Notes: generated by a model from the sequence alone, not told the origin. Positions 52,351-63,222 are shown, counted from the first letter of the stretch. The stretch: DNA of 64,000 nt from Nansenia antarctica (GCA_963989245.1 OZ022346.1:9017232-9081231); one strand, 5' to 3'. Numbers and translations are program-made.

Positions 52351-53035
52351 TCCTGACAATTGATGGTTGATGCATGGGGGAGGGTCATCTTATTCTCAAT
52401 GATCTCTTTCTGATCATTTCCGATCACCACACAAAGGATGCCTCCAACAAGCCCTTCAAACCATCCCCCACCAGAATCAACGATATAACGAACGGATATT
52501 TCTGAGTGGGGCAGTCCCAGATATAGTGAAGACAGACAAGAAAGTAAGGAGAAGAAGGGAGAGAGTATATTGACAATTGATAATAAGATATTGATAATGT
52601 ATTTCGCTGTCGACCAAAATCGTTTGAAATTACGTGCTTGTGCATTGAATGACACTATGTACAGCGCTGTCAATTTTCAAATAATGCAATAGGCTATATA
52701 TATGAATGTTCAGTTGTGATATGAAGTAGCCAACAATTCTCATGTCGACCATGATAATAATAGGCTACAACAAGGTTGTACATAGATATACGCAGATTCA
52801 TATTTGGATAGTTGATTTTGGCACCATTAGCCAATTGCAGAGAGTATACATTATTTTGTTTGTTTACTGCACATTATAAATGAAATGATGTGTATTAATT
52901 ATTTTGTTTGTTTGAATCCTCACTGTGTTCATGTTATAATGTTTAGTGAACGAACAATTGTTGGGTGTTTGCCACAAATCGGAATTCTCTTGCCGTGAAA
53001 TGTGTACTCAATAAGACATGCGCTCTGCGCTGCGG
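52165..53035. repeat. Internally duplicated AT-rich DNA
   Basis: A ~110-bp block (GAGTGGGGCAGTCCCAGATA...) occurs at ~52165 and again 321 bp later. A second block (TTTGTTTGAATCCTCACTGT...) occurs at ~52030 and ~52905. GACATGCGCTCTGCGCTGCG occurs at ~53013 and ~53979. A decayed, partly tandemly duplicated element. Confidence 0.7.
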
Positions 53036-54280
53036 GCTACATTTGATTATGTAATCATCAACGATTGATTAGTAGGCCATTGTTTATCAAAGATGAATCC
53101 TGACAATTGAATGCCATTTGAGATCGAGACTCGGTAGCCTAATAGTGATAATGAGTTCAATCTGTAAACAGTTATCATCTCAATAGGACGGCCAATGTAA
53201 TGCGTTGTTTTTTTGATTTTGCATTCCTTGTTTCGTGGTAAACTAATCTCTTTCTGATCGTCCCGTTCACAAAAACCTAAGGTGCATAAGTCACGTAATA
53301 TGGTGAAATAAATGTTCGTTCAGACAATTCGTTCAAACTTGATGTTGATGGGGGGAGAGTTGATGGCTCTCGATCGTTTCCGATCAATGAACAAAGACAT
53401 CGGGTTTCCCCCGCTCCACCACGTCCCAACGGTGTGTTTCTGTAACCATTTTCTCCTCCTTCCAGTCGCTCCTCTCAGGAGACCACTATTTATAAATAAT
53501 AATCCACAGATAGGCACAGTCACAGTGCTACATGAAAATATCTAGCCACACACCACATATCATAGCTCCGCCCTATATGTATTTATCATCATATTTCTCA
53601 ATATAAAACGGAGGTACAATATATGGCAGATATATGTATGGTATATTATGGCAGTTTCTGGCGCCTGTCCCGTTCTGTTGTTCAAAGAATATAATATAAA
53701 ACGCATCACATGTTTGTCATTGTGTGAAAATACAGATACCTGGTCCACACAGCTTCAGATTCCAAGGAAATTACTTGGAACTATGTGTGAAAGGGACAAC
53801 ATTGCAATATATATTACAGTTATTTTTGAATAATGCTAATCAACTTTCATTCATTAGTAATGAAAACTCCCGCAGTCTCGATCAATCTCCTAGATCAATC
53901 TCCTCTCCACTTACGTTACATACATGCATACGTTATTTTATATATATATATATATATATATAACATGCATAACAACTAAGACATGCGCTCTGCGCTGCGG
54001 GCAGTGGGGAGAGGGTTGATGGTCCCCCGCGGTGTGTTTCTGTTGCGTGTTCACGCTTCTTGCGTGACATCGCCATCCAGCGATTTTTGTGGGTCAGTAC
54101 ACACACCCCCATTGTGATTAGTGGTCGTGTGATTCCACACCTCGTCGCGCTTTAGTAGGTAAAAAAACGTCGGCGCCTCCAGTGTTAAGAACCGATGGTT
54201 CTCGAGCCTAATGGCCCATAGGGAACATCTCCTGTTTCCGTAGCGTGAGGCGGCTTAATGTACAAGTTAGTACACCCCCT
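53036..54280. other. No gene recognised; (TA)n
   Basis: Contains (TA)n at 53939-53962. No coding region supported. Confidence 0.4.
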
Positions 54281-54289
54281 GGACATGAC

Positions 54290-54391
54290 GCTGGTATGTC
54301 GCAGGGTCTTACCCCCTGGGGGGGGGGGGGGTCCATGCCACGGTCCATGCCACCCCCCCAAGGCAGCAAACCTAGGGTAAACACTGTTATT
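54290..54391 (-). mobile_element. hAT-type MITE end (relative of 14248)
   Basis: The minus strand reads CAGTGTTTACCCTAGG then TTTGCTGCCTTGGGG; ends in a poly-G/C tract near 54317-54331. Confidence 0.6.
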
Positions 54392-54587
54392 CTCATGCTA
54401 AAATCGACTGTAAATCCAGATTTTAAAGTTGATATTCTTCCCCGTGGAGCATGCCCCCATAACCTGTGCACCACCCAAAATGTTTAGCACCAGCCGCCAC
54501 TGATTGGTACCATAAAGTCAGGTCTTAAACATTTGAACAAACTGGGATTTTTCACTGCTGTGTCTAGACAGATGACAGTTAAGGCCC

Positions 54588-55684
54588 TTGCACACCAATG
54601 CGTTTTTTTACGTCCGTTAAAAAAATAAATTAGAACTCATGTTGTGTCAATCACGCTTGCACACCGAATCCGTAATATTCGTCCGTCCCCAAAAAATCGG
54701 AACAGGTTCGATTTTCTGCGTTTTTCGCGTCCGTCAAAAGCCTTTTGAGAGTTGTTTTTGACCACTCCGCCATGGTATAGACTGGGACACATCGTCAAAT
54801 TAGAACTGCAGGACAGTTGGATTAATGTTTACGGAAGTACATGTCTCAAGTATTATCTTGGCGGTTAGTCGAGTGAAAGAAAACAACATACAGATGATAA
54901 TTCACACAATATAATACCACGAAAGCGTACGGCACTAAACAATAACATTCATTTGGGCAGCATCATACTGAAACTCAGGCAGAAGGGCAGGGTCCGGCCA
55001 GGTTCACACTGTCACAGACTGTCAGTGCATCATACAGGTACATCATTCAGCTGGTTATAGCTGTTTCTTTTTCTATTCTACTATTCTATTCTACTTCTGC
55101 TGTCTGCGTCTCCCTGGGTATTCCTAGACCAGATGGCAAACAGTAAAGAAATGCCACAATATACCAGGACTTAAGAAACGAGATGTCCAACAAAGGATTT
55201 GACAAACCCTGGCCAATTTTGCGCAACAAGTAGACTCTGATGCAGCGGAGACAGGGTTGCCAGATGGGCTGGTTTTTGGTGGATTTAGCCGTTTTTAGAC
55301 TGTGGTTAGGTTGGAAATTCTCAATCCCATCTGGCAACCCTGAGCGGAGAGTCTACACATGGTATGATTACAGATATCACACTGCAGGAGATGCACACCA
55401 CGCTTTGTTAAATGAAATAAAGATGTATTGTACTTTTCTACTGATAATACATTCTGATGTGGTCTACCATTTGGTTTTAGTTATATTGCTCTCAGTTGTT
55501 TGTACCTTTTGCTAAATCAAGCATTTAGAATGTAGAGTGCATATTGCGAAAGTTCGCAAATTAAAAAAACGCAACGGACTCCGCAACGGACCGGTGTGCA
55601 AGGTCTCTGTGCGTAACGTTTTTTTCGGATGACGGATTAAAAAATACGCATGCGAAAACGCACGCATTGGTGTGCAAAGACATT
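54588..55684. mobile_element. TIR element of unknown superfamily
   Basis: The ends are inverted: CTTGCACACCAATGCGTTTT (from ~54592) and AAAACGCACGCATTGGTGTG (to ~55672). Subterminal regions repeat variants of ACGTCCGTT and GTGCAAGG. A TTAA lies at the left edge, but no clear duplication is seen. A hAT MITE is nested inside. Confidence 0.7.
55252..55342. mobile_element. 91-bp hAT-type MITE with 8-bp duplication
   Basis: CAGGGTTGCCAGATGGG ... CCCATCTGGCAACCCTG, perfect 17-bp inverted ends, exact 8-bp duplication AGCGGAGA (55244-55251, 55343-55350). Confidence 0.92.
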
Positions 55685-55974
55685 TACTTGGATCTAGTGA
55701 ACCGCATAATGAAGTAATGTTCCTATTCCTATTGCAGGTGCTTGGATACAGATGAGAGCTGTGAAGTGGATACTCTGCTCTAACGTTGCTGCATCTCTAT
55801 AATGAAAGATATTGGTGTAGTATATTTTGGCCTGTCCTGCTGGGAATGGGGGTTGGGAATGGGGGTTTTACGACTCTGTGTTGGAGAGACCTCCTGGCCT
55901 CTCCCTCTTGACCATCTAGGTAATGTGATAGGACCACTGGCTGTGACTGCATTTTGACTTTGTTTATAAGTAAG
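55685..55974. other. No gene recognised
   Basis: Flank of the Gypsy element. The last five bases, GTAAG, are the expected left copy of its target duplication; the right copy is outside the window. Confidence 0.45.
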
Positions 55975-56146
55975 TGTAACAGAGTTGGGAATGTATGTTT
56001 AGTTGTGGTGAATGTAGATGAGTTTCGCCGTGCTTGAGCAGCCCTGGTTGTTGTTGGAGCCCCCCTTTGGAGTTTGGGTGTACTGCAGGTCTGCGCGTTC
56101 TTTTGTCCTTCTCTTGTTGCCGTACTTACGGTGGAACTAGAACATG

Positions 56147-56158
56147 GCCGCCATCTTG
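56147..56158 (-). promoter_or_regulatory. YY1-type motif in LTR, site 1
   Basis: GCCGCCATCTTG, the exact reverse complement of the YY1 consensus CAAGATGGCGGC. The same 12 bp recur at 56491-56502 and, in the 3' LTR, at 63742-63753. Confidence 0.65.
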
Positions 56159-56490
56159 ATGGGTATGTGCGCTATGTAAAATGCTCCTCGTGTTTTGTTG
56201 TTTGTATGGAGAATCTTGTAATGTAGGGTGAAAATGTTGGTGTAGTACTGTGCTGTTTGTTTTACATGTATTGTGATGATGTGAAACAGAACATTTATTG
56301 TATGTTGTTTTGAACGTGCAGATTCACAAGCAGACCAGAGAAGAATTGTGTTCTATATGTCTTCTCTGCAGGTATGTCGCTCCACATGTTGTTTGTAATT
56401 GTTATTTGTAATGTTTGAGGGAAGTTTGTGTTCTTTCTGTGAACAAATTGTCCTGATGTGAAATGTACATAGACGGTGGTGCAGAACATG

Positions 56491-56502
56491 GCCGCCATCT
56501 TG
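56491..56502 (-). promoter_or_regulatory. YY1-type motif in LTR, site 2
   Basis: Second exact GCCGCCATCTTG, about 340 bp after the first, created by duplication within the LTR. Confidence 0.65.
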
Positions 56503-56609
56503 ATGGATTCACAAGCAGACCAGAGAAGAATTGTGTTCTATATGTCTTCTCTGCAGGTCAAATAAAAGGATTGATTGAAAGAAGTTTGGCTGTTTGACTA
56601 TCGTTACAC

Positions 56610-56621
56610 TGGTGCCGTGAC
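56610..56621 (+). promoter_or_regulatory. Primer-binding site
   Basis: TGGTGCCGTGAC, one base after the LTR, complementary to the 3' end of a tRNA-His-type acceptor (12 matching bases, then divergence). Confidence 0.7.
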
Positions 56622-56881
56622 ACGTCGATCTCAAGATCAGCTGAACGCCGATCTCCGTGGATGCTGCGTGGATGCCAGGTCTTAGTGTGATAGATCAAGT
56701 GTGGTCAGAGTATTATAGTAAATGGTCATTCAGTCTGAGGTCTGTGATTATATCAGTTTAAAAAGTGCTTTGATTGTTTTGGTTTTTATGTCCTGCTGTA
56801 ACTTTATAATTTTTTTTAAACATTATTATTATTATTTTTTTTTTCATTCAGTAATATTACACAACGCAAGTCTGTACCACT

Positions 56882-58414
56882 ATGGCTCAGAGGCCAGGTT
56901 TTAATGATGAGATTTTTGCCAGTCCAGTGTTGCCTATGGGGAGGGGTGCATGGGGGGCATGTCAGAGCAGAGCAGACAGTGCTGTCATAGACATTGACAT
57001 TGACAGTGCTGTCAATAGTAGGGAGGTGGGGTGTTCCCAGTTGTTTACTGACAGTGGTAGAGGCACAGGGTCAGGTCAGGACCCAGGTTGTGCTGCTGTC
57101 GGACAGTTTACAGGGGAGGCTCCTCCCACATCCACACCCAGTGTTAATGACACTGAAGCTCTTCATCACCTTTCAGACATGATGGGTCAGCTAGGTGCTC
57201 AGATTGGCGAGTCCATTGTAACCAAGTTAATTTCAGCTGGTGTAGTTCACTCAAGTAGTATGAGCAGTGCACACCTCAACTGCACATCGCCTCCAGATCC
57301 TGTAACTGATCCTAATGTTGTTAGACAGGAGGTTCCGCGCGTTACTGTGAATGTAAAATCAGACAGGGAACCACCAATGTTCCGAGGTGATAGTTCTGAT
57401 AAGTGTTCAGTCCAGGACTGGATTGACATGTCTAAAGCTTATCTGAGAAAGCAGAAATGTCCAATGCATGAACAGGCTGAGGAGATACTGGCAAGGCTGA
57501 TGGGTAAGGCAAAGGATGTCGTGAGGGTTGGGTTGCGTAGCGATCAGACACTTGATGTGAAGCAGAACCCTGATCTCATCTATGATATCCTTCTCAAGTA
57601 CTTCAGTGATGTGTCATCATGCCTCCCGTTGTCAGATTTCTATGCCACTCTACCCAGACCCAATGAGAACCCTGTAGACTACTGGTTGAGGATCAACAAA
57701 GCAGCTGATGTAGCTGGTGAGGGCCTTCGCAGACAAGGTAGGAGGATGGAGAACATAGGTGAAGAGGTAGCACGGATGTTTGTCAGGCATTGCCCGGACT
57801 CTGGACTATCCCGTATTCTGGAATGCAAGGCTATTGAGGAGTGGAGCTCACGAGACATACAGTTGAAGATTGATAATTACCAGAGAGAGCTGAGAGCCTC
57901 TGGCAGGACCGGTAGTTCTGTGCCATTGAAGAGCCATGCCACCGCCCTCCACACTGTGCAGTCTCATCCAGAGCCTTCGATTCAGTCTGTGTCTGAGCAG
58001 TGTTCCACCCAGTACCCCCCTGCTCCTGCCCATAGTCCAGTGTACCACACACAGTGTCTGCCTTCTACCCTCATTCCTTCCCAGGACCATGCTTTAGGCC
58101 AGCTTCCGTGCCCCTCCTCCGCGACTGCTGTGGCCCAGAACACTCAGCAATCTGAAGACAGGATTCTTGCTCGCATTATGGAGAGGCTGGAGCAGATGAT
58201 GGGGAAAGTGCAGCAGCGTGACAGTGCTCCTCGTGGTGGAAGATACCAGGGTGGCGCCCGTGAGAAGGCCTGCCGAGTCTGTGATGACAGTAGACACACT
58301 ACCATCTCACACTGCATGTCAGAGAGGCTGTGCTTTGTCTGTTTAGCCCCAGGTCACACAAAAGTTGAGTGTTCCACCAGGTCGTCCCGAGCACCTCAGC
58401 CTCAGGGAAACTAG
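56882..58414 (+). CDS. gag: Gypsy Gag, 510 residues
   Basis: The capsid-like region at ~160-330 (PPMFRGDSSDKCSVQDWIDM onward) has the layout of Ty3/Gypsy and PNMA-type Gag. It includes a DFYATLPRPNENPVDYWLRI segment reminiscent of a major homology region. Two zinc knuckles lie near the end: an irregular CRVCDDSRHTTISHC (about 465-479) and a canonical CFVCLAPGHTKVEC (484-497). The N-terminus is acidic and low complexity. The stop TAG (58412-58414) follows the slippery heptamer directly. Gag would assemble cytoplasmic particles and bind element RNA. Confidence 0.88.
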   Translation: MAQRPGFNDEIFASPVLPMGRGAWGACQSRADSAVIDIDIDSAVNSREVGCSQLFTDSGRGTGSGQDPGCAAVGQFTGEAPPTSTPSVNDTEALHHLSDMMGQLGAQIGESIVTKLISAGVVHSSSMSSAHLNCTSPPDPVTDPNVVRQEVPRVTVNVKSDREPPMFRGDSSDKCSVQDWIDMSKAYLRKQKCPMHEQAEEILARLMGKAKDVVRVGLRSDQTLDVKQNPDLIYDILLKYFSDVSSCLPLSDFYATLPRPNENPVDYWLRINKAADVAGEGLRRQGRRMENIGEEVARMFVRHCPDSGLSRILECKAIEEWSSRDIQLKIDNYQRELRASGRTGSSVPLKSHATALHTVQSHPEPSIQSVSEQCSTQYPPAPAHSPVYHTQCLPSTLIPSQDHALGQLPCPSSATAVAQNTQQSEDRILARIMERLEQMMGKVQQRDSAPRGGRYQGGAREKACRVCDDSRHTTISHCMSERLCFVCLAPGHTKVECSTRSSRAPQPQGN

Positions 58415-61400
58415 GTGGCCTGTATTCAGAGGGAGAAAGTATAGGTCGCCAAGTAAACTCCCATTGTGAGGACGAATCTAGTGCTGAGACAGTGTATATA
58501 GCTCTCAAAAGCTCAAGTGATAACTCTGAAGATATTGTTTATCAGAATACGCATACAATTAGTGGTAGTGACAGCCTTTTCTACACACCTGTGACAGTTG
58601 GTAATACAGTGACTCTGAATGCTATGCTAGACAGTGGGTCTATGGCTTGTACAATGAGTAAGACGGCAGAGGGAAAGCTTAGAGAGGTTGGAGTTGCTAC
58701 AGAACATAACCAGTTCAGTTCAAATGTGGTGCTTGTTGGCTGTGGTGGTCGCCGTGTCAAGCCTGAGTCAGCTTTCAACGTGGAAATGGAGGTGTATGGC
58801 TGTAGGATTATGGTTCCCACTCTGGTAGTTGAAGGCCAGCATGATGAGTTGATACTAGGCACCAATGTTATTAAATATATCCTCCGGCAGTATAAGCAAT
58901 GTGATGGCTACTGGAAGGCTGTGTCTACGCCCTGTCCTGCTGGCGATCCAGAATCTGAACAGTTTCTCTCGATGCTCGCTGGTCTGAACCGTTGGCGAGG
59001 TGACGTCATACCTGACAAGATAGGCACAGTCAGGTGCAACTCAGCCGTGTGTCTTGAGCCTGGCCGGGAGTACCTGATGTGGGGCAAGCTACCCAAGTCC
59101 ACTATTGTGTCTCCTGGTAGCGCTGTGATGACAGAGCCCACATCGTGTCGCTCAGCTCCAAGAGGGGTTCTGGTGGCCAGAGTTGTTACTCCTTTGTGGG
59201 GAGACGGATGGGTTCCATTGAAGCTGATCAACTCGTCCGACAGGCCCGTCTTGGTAAGACGCAATGCTAAATTGGCCGACGTCTTCTCCTGCATTGCGCT
59301 CGAGGACATGGATGAGACCGGACCTGCTGAGGTCCCACTACTCAGTTGCTGTCAAGTAACCCCGTCCAGTGAAAATGCGGCCCGCACTGTTGATGAGGAA
59401 CTGAAGTACATGGGATTGAGTGGGCTCGACATACACTCCTGTGACGTGTCTGAACAGTGTAGAAGCAAGATGGCTGACCTGGTTGTGCGCTACAAGGACA
59501 TCTTCTCACGCCATCACCTGGATTGTGGAGAGGCAAAGGGCTTCATACATCGCATTCACCTCTCAGATCACAGGCCATTCCGGCTCCCATTCAGACGAGT
59601 GCCCCCCAGTCAGTATCAGAAGTTGCGCCAAGTACTGAGTGAGATGGAGGAGAAAGATATAATCAGGAAGTCAACCAGTGAATATGCATCTCCGTTGGTT
59701 CTTGTATGGAAAAAGAACGGAGATCTCCGTATCTGTACAGACTTTCGCTGGCTGAACAAGAGGACCCTGAAGGATGCTCACCCTCTCCCTCACCAGGCCG
59801 ACTGCTTAGCTGCACTTGGAGGTAACTCCTTGTTTAGTACTATGGATCTAACCTCAGGGTTTTATAACATGCCACTACACGAGGATGACAGAAAGTACTC
59901 TGCCTTTACAACACCTATGGGCTTGTATGAGTATAATCGCCTCCCGCAGGGCCTCTGTAATAGTCCTGGGAGCTTCATGCGTATGATGACTAGCATTTTC
60001 GGAGACCAGAACTATCTGAGCTTACTGGTTTATCTGGATGATTTATTGGTGTACGCCCCTGATGAGAGGACAGCTCTGGAACGCTTGGAGATGGTGTTCA
60101 GTAGACTGCGTGGTCATAACCTGAAATTGGCCCCCAAGAAGTGTTTTTTTCTCCGGAAATCCGTCAAATTCCTCGGCCACATAATTAATGACAACGGTGT
60201 GTTGACTGATCCCAGCAAAGTTGAGAGCATCGCAAAGATGACAAGTGCTGACCTGATGGAAGCGGACGGTGTAACCCCCTCACAGAAACGAATCAGATCT
60301 TTCTTGGGGATGATCAATTATTACCAGCACTTTGTGCCTAGCTTCTCCGCTATTGCAAAGCCTCTCTTCTCTCTGTTGACGGGCCAGAAGAGAAAAGGGA
60401 AGGTGAAACAGTCCAAACAAAGGTCACAAAGCAGGAAGTTGAAGGTTACTGACTGGACCCCCGAAACGGAGCAGGCTTTCCAGAAGCTGAAAACGGCGCT
60501 GGTTGAGACGGCTGTCCTGGCTCACCCTGATTTCAGCCGTCCCTTCATGCTGTCAACGGACGCGTCCCTTGATGGCATCGGTGCTGTCCTGTCGCAGATC
60601 CAAGAGGGTGAAGACCGAGCGAGGCCAATCGCATTCGCCAGCAAGTCCCTCTCTCAGTCTCAGAGAAACTACCCAGCCCATCGGTTGGAATTCCTAGCCT
60701 TGAAGTGGAGTGTCTGTGACAAGTTTAGCCATTGGTTGAAGGGGCATGATTTCACTGTTTGGACGGACAATAATCCATTGACTCATATCATGACGAAGCC
60801 CAAGCTGGACTGCTGCGAGCAACGATGGGTGGCTAAGTTAGCGAGCTATAACTTCGACATCAAGTACGTGCCAGGCCCACAGAATGTTGTCGCTGATGCC
60901 TTGAGTCGTGTGCCTTTCGTCAAGCAGAGAGTCAGTCACAGATTACTTGAAGAGCCCTACAAGAATCTCCTCTCCGAAGTCCAGGATGTGTCGAGTGCTT
61001 CTGTACAGGACGCCTTCCGGTCGTCCAATGACACTCCACGCCAGGCAGAGAGTTACGCTCAAAGTGTCCCATCACCTCTGCATGTCCACGCTCAGTCTAT
61101 GGAGATGGATGAAGTGTCTGTTGTTCTACAGTCATATGACGATCTGTGGGAGGTCGGAGCAAGAACGCGTGCTGTAGCAGTCTTGCACCATTTGCCTCAG
61201 TTAGTCCCAGGTGGTCAGGACTCACTTCCTGCTTACAGTGAGAAGGAACTCCGGGATGAACAGCTCAGAGACAGAACTCTCTCTCGAGTCTTGTACTATG
61301 TGGAGAGACATCGGAGACCCTCCAGGAGAGAGAGAGATAAGGAATCAGTCACAGTCATGAGGTACCTGAAGCACTGGGAGAAACTTGTTGTGAGCAATGG

Positions 61401-63222
61401 GATACTCTACAGAGTCTCGAGGGATCAAGTCGTGAAGTCAAAACACCGCCAGTATGTGGTTCCTGAGTCTAAGAAAGTTGAAGTTCTGAGAGGTGTTCAT
61501 GACCATGCCGGCCATCAAGGTCAGTTCAGGAGTCTTGGCTTGGCCAGACAGAGGTTCTTCTGGCTCAACCTCGACAGAGACGTAAGAGACTACGTCCGTA
61601 ACTGCCAGCGGTGTATTGTCAGTAAGACTGTTGAACCTGCTGCGAGGGCGCCTTTGCAGAGTATCACATCAACCAGGCCACTTCAGCTGGTTTGCATTGA
61701 TTTCTGGTCAGCGGAGGACTCAAGGAACAAGTCAGTTGATGTGTTAGTTGTTACTGACCATTTTACAAGAATGGCCCAGGCATTCCCCTGCAAAGATCAG
61801 TCAGCCAAACAGGTGGCGAGAGTTCTATGGGACAAGTTCTTCTGCGTCTTTGGGTTCCCAGAACGTATCCACAGCGACCAGGGAGCTAGCTTCGAGAGTC
61901 AACTAGTGAGTGAGCTGCTCAGAGTCTCCGGTGTCAGAAAGTCGCACACAACCCCGTATCACCCGATGGGTAACGGTAGTGTGGAACGTTTCAATAGAAC
62001 TCTCGGTAACATGATCCGAGCGCTTGAACCAGAGGCAAAAATCAACTGGCCGAGGCGTTTGCAAACTCTGACGTTCATGTACAATAGCACAGCGCATGAG
62101 TCAACTGGCTATGCACCTTTCTATCTGATGTTTGGGCGTACTCCTCGTCTCCCTGTCGATATACTCTTCCGGACAGTCCTGAATGATCCAGCTGTGGTCA
62201 GCTACGACAAGTATGTGATGTCTCTCACGAAGGATCTGAGAGAAGCTATGGTCATAGCCCAGGAACATGTCATAAAAGAACAGCACCGTCACACAGAGCT
62301 CTACAACAGACGAGTGAAAGGGCCCACCATTGACGTCGGAGACCGTGTGCTATTGGCGAACAAGAGAGAGAGAGGAAAGAGAAAGGTGGCTGACCGTTGG
62401 GAGTCTACTGTATATACTGTGGTGGATAGGAACTCTGAGACTCACACATATAGGATACAAGACACTGTCACTGGACGAGAGAAGGTAGTCCACCGTAATC
62501 TATTGTTGTTGGTGAACTTTCTGCCGGTGTATGATACGAGTGTGATCTCTGACCCAGTTTCATCCCTGTCTGCTGTTCATACATCAAATGAGCCAAGTGA
62601 CATGTCCGTGTCGGAAGTGGAACAGGATTCCTTGCCTGGGGAAGTGAGTAGAGGAACCGCGTTCGAGTCGGAGAGAGTGGATTCCTGTCCTGGGAGTGAG
62701 GGAGGGGAGGTTGAAGACATGGAGTATGGGGGTAGAGCTGTTCGGGAGAGGGATGTTCCCTTGACTGTTCCAGAGCCCAAGGATCCCAAGGGAAGAACCC
62801 TGGAGTGGGTCACCCAGTTACCATTCCCTGACCACTCACGGACAGAGGCTACTAACACTGTAGTGTCTTCAGTCTCGTTTGCCCCTCAGAGGGTTCCCGA
62901 GCAGATGGCTGAGGAGCAAATGGTAGATCAGTCCATTAACTCTGATTCTAGATTTGTGGTTAGCGCTGATGATTGTACTGATGTTTCTGGTAACACGAAT
63001 CAGATAGATGATGCTAGTGACACACAGCGTACTGACACTTTAGCTTCTGTTACACAGTGTGAACATCCTAGTACAGTCACACAGGTCAAGTCCAAGTTTG
63101 GTCGCCTTATCAAACCAGTTGACAGATTGATTTATACTATGTCAGGACAAGACATTATCCAAGACACTAAGTCAAACATTCGAGCTGTTTGTAGGTCAGT
63201 GTTTCAGGCTTTCCACAGTTAG
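58369..63222 (+). CDS. pol: Gypsy Pol: protease, RT, RNase H, integrase
   Basis: The frame from 58369 is 1617 residues; the real start is by -1 frameshift at 58405-58411, not the ATG. The protease has DSG at 88-90. The RT core has YLDD at 555-558 (VYLDDLLVYA), after LPQGLCNSPG. RNase H has LSTDASLDGIGAV (~725) and VWTDNNPL. The integrase has the HHCC zinc domain near 1044-1075 (HDHAGHQGQ, CQRC) and D1111, D1170, E1206, an exact D,D35E spacing. The C-terminal part has GDRVLLANKRERGK and a VVHRNLLLLV strand, then an acidic tail of about 230 residues. All catalytic residues checked are present. Confidence 0.92.
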   Translation: MFHQVVPSTSASGKLGGLYSEGESIGRQVNSHCEDESSAETVYIALKSSSDNSEDIVYQNTHTISGSDSLFYTPVTVGNTVTLNAMLDSGSMACTMSKTAEGKLREVGVATEHNQFSSNVVLVGCGGRRVKPESAFNVEMEVYGCRIMVPTLVVEGQHDELILGTNVIKYILRQYKQCDGYWKAVSTPCPAGDPESEQFLSMLAGLNRWRGDVIPDKIGTVRCNSAVCLEPGREYLMWGKLPKSTIVSPGSAVMTEPTSCRSAPRGVLVARVVTPLWGDGWVPLKLINSSDRPVLVRRNAKLADVFSCIALEDMDETGPAEVPLLSCCQVTPSSENAARTVDEELKYMGLSGLDIHSCDVSEQCRSKMADLVVRYKDIFSRHHLDCGEAKGFIHRIHLSDHRPFRLPFRRVPPSQYQKLRQVLSEMEEKDIIRKSTSEYASPLVLVWKKNGDLRICTDFRWLNKRTLKDAHPLPHQADCLAALGGNSLFSTMDLTSGFYNMPLHEDDRKYSAFTTPMGLYEYNRLPQGLCNSPGSFMRMMTSIFGDQNYLSLLVYLDDLLVYAPDERTALERLEMVFSRLRGHNLKLAPKKCFFLRKSVKFLGHIINDNGVLTDPSKVESIAKMTSADLMEADGVTPSQKRIRSFLGMINYYQHFVPSFSAIAKPLFSLLTGQKRKGKVKQSKQRSQSRKLKVTDWTPETEQAFQKLKTALVETAVLAHPDFSRPFMLSTDASLDGIGAVLSQIQEGEDRARPIAFASKSLSQSQRNYPAHRLEFLALKWSVCDKFSHWLKGHDFTVWTDNNPLTHIMTKPKLDCCEQRWVAKLASYNFDIKYVPGPQNVVADALSRVPFVKQRVSHRLLEEPYKNLLSEVQDVSSASVQDAFRSSNDTPRQAESYAQSVPSPLHVHAQSMEMDEVSVVLQSYDDLWEVGARTRAVAVLHHLPQLVPGGQDSLPAYSEKELRDEQLRDRTLSRVLYYVERHRRPSRRERDKESVTVMRYLKHWEKLVVSNGILYRVSRDQVVKSKHRQYVVPESKKVEVLRGVHDHAGHQGQFRSLGLARQRFFWLNLDRDVRDYVRNCQRCIVSKTVEPAARAPLQSITSTRPLQLVCIDFWSAEDSRNKSVDVLVVTDHFTRMAQAFPCKDQSAKQVARVLWDKFFCVFGFPERIHSDQGASFESQLVSELLRVSGVRKSHTTPYHPMGNGSVERFNRTLGNMIRALEPEAKINWPRRLQTLTFMYNSTAHESTGYAPFYLMFGRTPRLPVDILFRTVLNDPAVVSYDKYVMSLTKDLREAMVIAQEHVIKEQHRHTELYNRRVKGPTIDVGDRVLLANKRERGKRKVADRWESTVYTVVDRNSETHTYRIQDTVTGREKVVHRNLLLLVNFLPVYDTSVISDPVSSLSAVHTSNEPSDMSVSEVEQDSLPGEVSRGTAFESERVDSCPGSEGGEVEDMEYGGRAVRERDVPLTVPEPKDPKGRTLEWVTQLPFPDHSRTEATNTVVSSVSFAPQRVPEQMAEEQMVDQSINSDSRFVVSADDCTDVSGNTNQIDDASDTQRTDTLASVTQCEHPSTVTQVKSKFGRLIKPVDRLIYTMSGQDIIQDTKSNIRAVCRSVFQAFHS
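58405..58411 (+). promoter_or_regulatory. -1 ribosomal frameshift site GGGAAAC
   Basis: In the gag frame the heptamer is read G GGA AAC, then TAG, a perfect X XXY YYZ slippery site. Slipping by -1 gives GKLGGLYSEG, which is the open pol frame. A possible downstream stem pairs GGGAG (near 58430) with CTCCC (near 58459); a pseudoknot was not worked out. Confidence 0.85.

Larger units (their letters stand above)
55975..56608 (+). repeat. Gypsy 5' LTR (634 bp)
   Basis: TGTAAC ... GTTACA. It contains two copies of a ~50-bp block (56321-56371, 56506-56556; GATTCACAAGCAGACCAGAG) and two copies of the segment ACATGGCCGCCATCTTGATG, plus AATAAAA near the end (56562). Confidence 0.93.
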
